From Talinum fruticosum (taxonomy: Eukaryota > Streptophyta > Magnoliopsida > Caryophyllales > Talinaceae), in contig JAITYX010000066.1 of assembly GCA_021018815.1 (NCBI GenBank), forward strand, positions 3,614,881 to 3,678,880: a stretch of DNA of 64,000 nucleotides, written 5' to 3'. Positions 59,120-64,000 of this stretch are shown one piece after another. Every line of letters starts with the position of its first letter. Within the stretch, counting starts at the first letter, position 1. The position numbers and the translations under genes were made by a program. Under the pieces are notes generated by a model. That model was not told where the DNA came from, did not search any database, and saw nothing but the letters and a program-made list of their open reading frames with translations.

Positions 59120-59492
59120 GAATCATCGTGGTTCTAGTATGAATCTAGTGTTTCAATCGATTCTATACTGGTCGTAACAAGAAAAGTTCCTATTAATGAT
59201 TAAAAAAAAATAGGGAAAGAGTATATTCAAGAGGCCTATCGTAACAATCAACATAAAGATGAATGGGCCGACTTGATATTTTAGCATTGTCCACAAAGAA
59301 TAATTTTTGAATTTTTATTCCTTCGTATCTTCCGAAAAGATAAAATCGTGGATATGGATTAAGAAATTTCAAACTTTCTATTCTATTATATATCCCTTTG
59401 AATCAGTATTTGGGTGTCTCGCTTGAGTTGTACGAGATAAAATTTTCATACACGGTTCTAGAGGGGGAATTTCCACGGCTCACCTATCTTAA
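59120..59492 (+). pseudogene. petB: Nuclear plastid DNA insert: 3' part of the petB group II intron
   Basis: The tandem-array match stops at about 59119. What follows matches the 3' part of the chloroplast petB intron. It ends with the group II domain V hairpin (GAGTTGTACGAG...CATACACGGTTC) and the intron tail CACGGCTCACCTATCTTAA. The flanking exon 2 follows at 63465, beyond a transposon. Identity rests on recognising the plastid sequence and on exon 2. It is non-functional in the nucleus. Confidence 0.8.
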
Positions 59493-59830
59493 CACTACTT
59501 AGAAAACGGACAATTAGCGACTGTAAATAGCTATGGAAAATTGTGAAATAGCGACAGATTTTCGGAAATAACGACGGAATTAGCTGACGGAAATATTCTC
59601 GCCGCTAAAAGTTGGGTCGCTAGAAATTTAGCTGACGGAAATTCCCGAATCGGTCGCTAATTAGCAACGGATCGGCTGACAGGTGCTCAGAAGTTGATGG
59701 AAATCAGATGTGAATGAAGTTTCCGTCGCTGATTTAGCGACGGAAATTGTGGTGTTTCCGCCGCCGCTTTCCGTCGCCGATCCGCAGCAGATCCGTCGCT
59801 ATTCCATCGCTAACTGCCGCTATTCAGTCC
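59493..59830. repeat. CACTA subterminal repeat region, left
   Basis: Many copies of (A)GCGACGGAAAT, GCTGACGGAAAT and their inverses (TTTCCGTCGC, ATTCCATCGC) in about 320 bp. In En/Spm elements such motifs bind the element's TnpA-type protein. Confidence 0.75.
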
Positions 59831-60157
59831 GCCATCTTGGCAAAATTCCAAAATACATTTTTCTAATAATTCGTTACCTCTAGTACAAAAATTGTGAATG
59901 GATATACAAATCCAACATTCACATATGTGACAATTACATTTGGCATTTACATATGCCGACCACAAAGTACTCATCCAAGTTAGATATACAAATCCAACGT
60001 ACATGTTAAAAATCATGAACAATCCAAACATATTTAAAACCAATTCACAAGTTCACAAAAACAATCATATAAAAGTTCACAAGAAGCCATAAACACATGT
60101 GAAAAGTTTGCAAAATGTTCACCAATACACAAAAGCTCACAATGAATTCAGGGTCCT

Positions 60158-62020
60158 CACTCATCCTCTTCCTCATCCTCATCCTCTTCCTCTTCCTTTT
60201 CCTCTTGCGGTTGTACTGGTCGACGGTGAGATCCAAATGCTTGCTGAGATTTCATGAATTCGGTGAAGCGTGTTATTGACTCGTAGAAGCTGTCCACCTT
60301 TTCTTTAAGTTGCCTATTTTCCAACCCAAGCACACAAACATGCTCAATCCATTGATGTAACTCGAAGTTAAATTATGCACTCGTTGCTCTCAAATCTAAG
60401 TCATCTGGAGTAGAAGCTTTCGGTGATTTGAAGGACATGGTTGGTTTTAAGTTTTAGCCTCGAGATCCAAGTCCATAAATGCGACCTTTCTTGTTCGCAT
60501 TGGCTTTGACCCACAACTCATGTTGTGAAGGGGTGGAGACATGATCCTCGAAGAGTTGGGTCATCAGTAGAAGGTTGAGTGGGTTGAGTGTTTTGCAACT
60601 CATCCCACTCTTTTTGAAACTTGTTTTGAATAATATATAAATATTTGAGGCATGTAACTATCACGAGGTTGTCAAAGAAAACCATATATTGAAAAATATG
60701 AAAATTGCATATATAAGGTTACTCACATAAATGGCCTTGGATTTTTGGTCGACCCATTCGTCATTTTTTGTTTTGTGGGTTCGTGAAAATAGTAACTTGG
60801 GAACTCCTTTAAGCTCCTTCATCTAAATACAAAAAAGTTAGTATAGATTTAATTTACTAATATGAACATGTTAATAGTTGCATGCGTAATCACTAATAAA
60901 GGGGTATGTACCAATCGCCGCTTATGCTCCAGTCATAGGGATTGAGCCACAAGTATGGAGCGATGAACCAAGTCCACCTTGATCAGCATTGCGGTTTTTC
61001 CGAGCCTGCTCATAGAACTTCTTGTAGTAAGGAGTTTCCCAATATTCCAACAACTCTCGCCATTAGTTGTCACCCAACCATTTTGGCTTCTTCTTATTTT
61101 TCCTTGCCTTCAGCATGAATTCCTTTAATCGATCACTTCCTTTCTTCTCAAAATTCTTCTTATTTGGACTTCATCGATTGGAGACCAAGTAAAAATTTCT
61201 GTACAAATGAAAAATTAGTTTATAAGTTATGAAATTATAATATAATGCTCAAACATGCACACAATAACTCATTATGTTATCTCAAATTCAGAAACCTAAA
61301 GATTTGTCATTACCTTGAACTCAGAAAACCACATATCACGTTGTGATCGAGGAACTTTACCCCATGTAGGCCATGCTCCGTCATACTTGCTTTGAAAGAT
61401 GTGGGAAATCGTGCCTACAACTTTATCAATGGGGAAGAACCTAATCAAGAAACATAGAAAACGAGTTAGTTATACTATTCTACTATTAAGCTTAATTTAT
61501 TTTATTACTTATTATCACACTTACCCTTCACCATCCGGCTGATCCGAATCTCTTCCCGACTGCTAGCACTGCTTGATTCAAGGCTAGCATGCTCGTTATC
61601 TCGCATCAGCTGGCCCATCATTTGTACGCCTTTGTGATGGCCTTTGTTCGGCACCAACGTGGATGCGTGGTATAAGGGTCGTACCATATTGGTTATATGC
61701 GTACGTATTGGGAAGGTTTGAGTACGTATGAGCGTGTTGAGAATATGGAGGGTTTGGGATGAAAGACCCACCCATTGGGCTTTGCATGTGTGGGATGTTT
61801 GGAGGTTGGAAATAACGACGATTGGGAATGAATGACCCAACCATTGGAGTTTGATTGTAAGGGAGTGTGGAGATAGTGCTCCACCTACGGAGACTCGATG
61901 GTTATGAGGGTTTTGAGAGGGGGTAGAAGTGCTTACATCATTACCTTCACCACTCGCAGCCGACGTTTCTAGCCCTTCCCGAGTAGCCGATCTTTTCGAC
62001 CTGCCTCTACCTCTCTCCAT
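60158..62020 (-). pseudogene. En/Spm 'plant transposase 24' (Ptta)-type gene of the CACTA element, probably broken
   Basis: The minus-strand start MERGRGRSKRSATREGLETS (ATG 62018-62020) is followed by a Pro/Tyr/Asn-rich region (MVGSFIPNRRYFQPPNIPHM). Two frame changes are needed before SLESSSASSREEIRI. The domain core at about 60960-61140 reads GSDRLKEFMLKARKNKKKPK, WRELLEYWETPYYKKFYEQA and GGLGSSLHTCGSIPM, which is the Transposase_24 (Ptta/En/Spm) pattern. Further exons give LFSRTHKTKNDEWVDQKSKA and a C-terminal coiled-coil-like FELHQWIEHVCVLGLENRQL. The acidic tail QEEKEEEEDEDEEEDE is followed by a stop. These proteins are thought to help the transposase bind element ends. Frame changes and at least one in-frame stop argue that it is no longer functional. 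Confidence 0.8.
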
Positions 62021-62384
62021 AATATTTATACTTTTCTTTCTATAATGAACATAATATATATAACCATTATGCATTGAACATATACTTTTCTTATACATAA
62101 ATTTCTTTAATTTCTATATTTTACTCGTAAGTATTTATGTCATAATTAAACTAATCATACCTAATTAGCATAAATAAACTCACACAAATATAATTGATTA
62201 CATTATTTCTGCCTAATTAGTATACAATAATGCATACACAATTATAATTGTATACAATTATTTCAAAATTTACAACAATCATTTCATTTCTAATTTCACA
62301 CAACTAACCACTATTTATTAATAATTTGTCAAATGTTCAATAAATTTATAAATAAACCACAAACAATTGCACATATATAAATCA

Positions 62385-62635
62385 CAAATAACATTTACTT
62401 CAACTTCAACAATAATTTCCAACAAATCTAACCCACATACTTTAGACAACACAAATTCTATACATAAATAACATTTACTTCAACTTCAGTAATAATTCCA
62501 ACAAATCTAACCTCACATACTTTAAACAACACATCATCTATACATAAATAACATTTACTTCAACTTCAACAATAATTTCCAACTAATCTAACTCTCACAT
62601 ACTTTAACTCAACACAACATCTATACATAAATAAC
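62385..62635. repeat. Tandem repeat of about 80 bp, three copies, inside the CACTA element
   Basis: ACATTTACTTCAACTTCAAC begins copies at about 62390, 62469 and 62549, each followed by AATAATTTCCAACxAATCTAA and ACTTTAxACAACAC. Confidence 0.85.
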
Positions 62636-63039
62636 ACAATTGCACATTTTTCTTTTCAAATTCATTCTACAAACAACATTAATTTGCAACAAATTATATA
62701 AATTCATCCATTTGAAGTTAAATTATTAAAAACCCTAAATCAAATAACAATCAAAACAATACCTCTGCACTAGGCGCGGCAGTACCAGGCGGTGGCGGTG
62801 TACAGCGTCGAGGCGGTGGCCACGGCCGTCATTCAGCGACGATGAGCTGGCGACACAAGGGGCGGGAGCAACCCAGGAGAACTCACCCGCTCTTTGGCCC
62901 GGGTTCCTCTTGCGCGGACATGAGGCGCGGCAAAGAGGGTGCGGAGGCGGCGCGGTAGGAAGATTGTCCGACGGGTTATGGCACTCTCGTTCACTAAATT
63001 TACCACGAGTCTTCTCTCTCTCTCTCTTCATTTTGTTAA

Positions 63040-63464
63040 TTCATCACGTCTGAGGCCAATCTGATTTATTCAGCTGCTAGCGGTGGAGCGATCATCAGCT
63101 AATAAAATTTTTTATTAGCGTGAGCGAGCTGACAGCGGACTTTTACATCGCTAACGAGCCTAAATGCAGAGATTAATTATTTTTTTTTTTTGGTTTCCTC
63201 GATCTGAAAATCTGCGAAATACCCGAGCTACGGATTGGCGACAGAATGTTTCGTTGCTAATTACATCGGCGATGGGAATAGGCTGGCGGATATTTCCGTA
63301 TTCAATTGCGAAATCGACGGCGGATCGCACACATATTCAATGCAGTGTAATTCATTCCGATTGCCGGCTCCTGATTGAGTTTCTCACGTAAAGTCGTTGG
63401 TTCCGGTGCTGCTGTTCTGGCGAGCTTTGTAATCCGTCGCTATTTAACAATTTTGGCAGTAGTG
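63040..63464. repeat. CACTA subterminal repeat region, right
   Basis: Inverse partner motifs (CAGCTGCTAGCGGTGG, GGCTGGCGGATATTTCCG, AATCCGTCGC) are looser than on the left. They end at TTTTGGCAGTAGTG. Confidence 0.6.
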
Positions 63465-64000
63465 TAATAAAAATCCCGTTCGGTTCGAAGAACTATACAA
63501 AGATACAGGCGATTGCCGGATGTTCATGAGTGGTAGCATGTTCCATCCCCTCATGTCAACATGTGTTATTGGCTAGGTGGAATTATGCTTACTTGTTTTA
63601 ATTACAGTAACTCACTGGGTTTGTTATGTGTGTTTACTATGGTTAAGCATTCTGAGGAAACTTATGCATTCAATATACTGTGGCTGAAACTAACTTTTTG
63701 GTTGGTTATCTGATCGATTCGCCAGTAGTTACCATTGTAGTGGTTCTATTGATCCTACACTTGTTTGTGTGTATCGCCGGTGAGTTTAAAAAACCTCATG
63801 AATTGACTTTGGTTACAGGTGAGTTACGGCAACCTTGACCACATCTTTACTAGATAATAATGGTTATTTCTCTTACCTGGACCAAATTGTTTGTGGGTAG
63901 TTAAAATTATATTAGGCGTGCCGCAAAGCTATTCCTATGGTAGGATTGCGCTGGTATAGTTATTACGTGGAAGTGCTAGTGAGGCAATGGCAATACGTAA
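63465..64000 (+). pseudogene. petB: Nuclear plastid DNA insert: petB exon 2, degenerate
   Basis: After the TAA duplication the sequence continues as plastid petB exon 2, which encodes cytochrome b6 of the thylakoid cytochrome b6f complex. Recognisable pieces, in several frames, are FEEL, PHVNMCYWLGGIMLTCF, EFKKPHELTLVTG and, at the right edge, a stretch close to the plastid ELLRGSAS region (TTATTACGTGGAAGTGCTAG). Frames shift and stops are frequent. The transit-free, intron-bearing form and the decay show an old nuclear copy (NUPT). It runs off the window. Confidence 0.88.

Larger units (their letters stand above)
59493..63464 (-). mobile_element. CACTA (En/Spm) transposon inserted in the plastid-derived DNA
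   Basis: Ends CACTACTTAGAAAAC... and ...GGCAGTAGTG. They are flanked by identical 3-bp duplications TAA (59490-59492 and 63465-63467), as expected for CACTA elements. Subterminal GCGACGGA-type motifs crowd both ends (59510-59820 and about 63065-63440). One coding region lies on the minus strand. No Transposase_21 (TnpD) gene fits in the 3.97 kb, so the element is non-autonomous. Confidence 0.92.

Noticed and set aside
59120..59492. A mitochondrial group II intron instead of plastid petB
   Set aside because: The exon that follows after transposon removal is petB exon 2, so the plastid origin is preferred.
61505..62098. The 197-codon minus frame taken as one complete protein
   Set aside because: The middle part is better explained by another frame with the Pro/Asn/Tyr-rich composition typical of these transposon proteins. 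The long frame looks like a composite of shifts.
1..64000. tRNA or rRNA genes
   Set aside because: None recognised by eye on either strand. A tRNA scan would be needed to exclude degenerate copies.

Overview
This window looks like nuclear DNA of a flowering plant, most likely a eudicot, from a transposon-rich stretch. The evidence is an intron-containing homomeric acetyl-CoA carboxylase gene, plant-type transposons nested up to three deep, and a decayed nuclear copy of plastid petB. I did not identify the species. The only single-copy host gene I recognise is the 5' part of the acetyl-CoA carboxylase gene at 1-2688 on the minus strand. It has seven coding exons with clean splice sites but two 1-base frameshifts.

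Layout. 1-3760: ACC gene start, leader and promoter-proximal DNA. About 4780-9100: decayed LINE on the minus strand (endonuclease, reverse transcriptase and RNase H remnants). 9826 onward: one end of a CACTA transposon. 11370-33420: a nest. A Ty1/copia element is broken first by a solo LTR (11469-13087, target duplication GTTAC). It is broken again by a large Ty3/gypsy Tat-type element (14310-33035, duplication AATAG/AATGG), whose 3' LTR carries a 3.2 kb solo LTR (28227-31446, duplication TCACA). The Tat element has gag, protease, RT, two RNase H domains, integrase and an antisense ORF resembling the plant mobile domain. All of these are broken.

34548-42968: a Mutator-like element (MULE) with inverted repeats of about 1.25 kb and a perfect 9-bp target duplication. 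It carries a broken Ulp1-like (C48) SUMO-protease gene on the plus strand. Convergent to that is a broken fragment of a host ACT-domain-repeat (ACR) gene on the minus strand. A 2.9 kb solo LTR of the same family as the one in the Tat element has landed between them. 42978-50880: AT-rich DNA with a foldback element, a perfect 94-bp palindrome and a small MITE-like element.

50885-59119: about 15 tandem copies of a unit of about 490 bp. Each fairly complete unit contains the remains of a RING-H2 zinc-finger coding segment. The array is interrupted by another solo LTR. 59120-64000: a nuclear insert of plastid DNA (petB intron end plus exon 2), split almost at the intron/exon boundary by a 3.97 kb CACTA transposon (59493-63464, duplication TAA). 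That transposon encodes an En/Spm 'plant transposase 24'-type protein.

The elements do not form a working pathway. The interest lies in the nested insertions whose target duplications can still be read, in the captured host domains (Ulp1, ACR, RING-H2, plant mobile domain), and in the split plastid insert.
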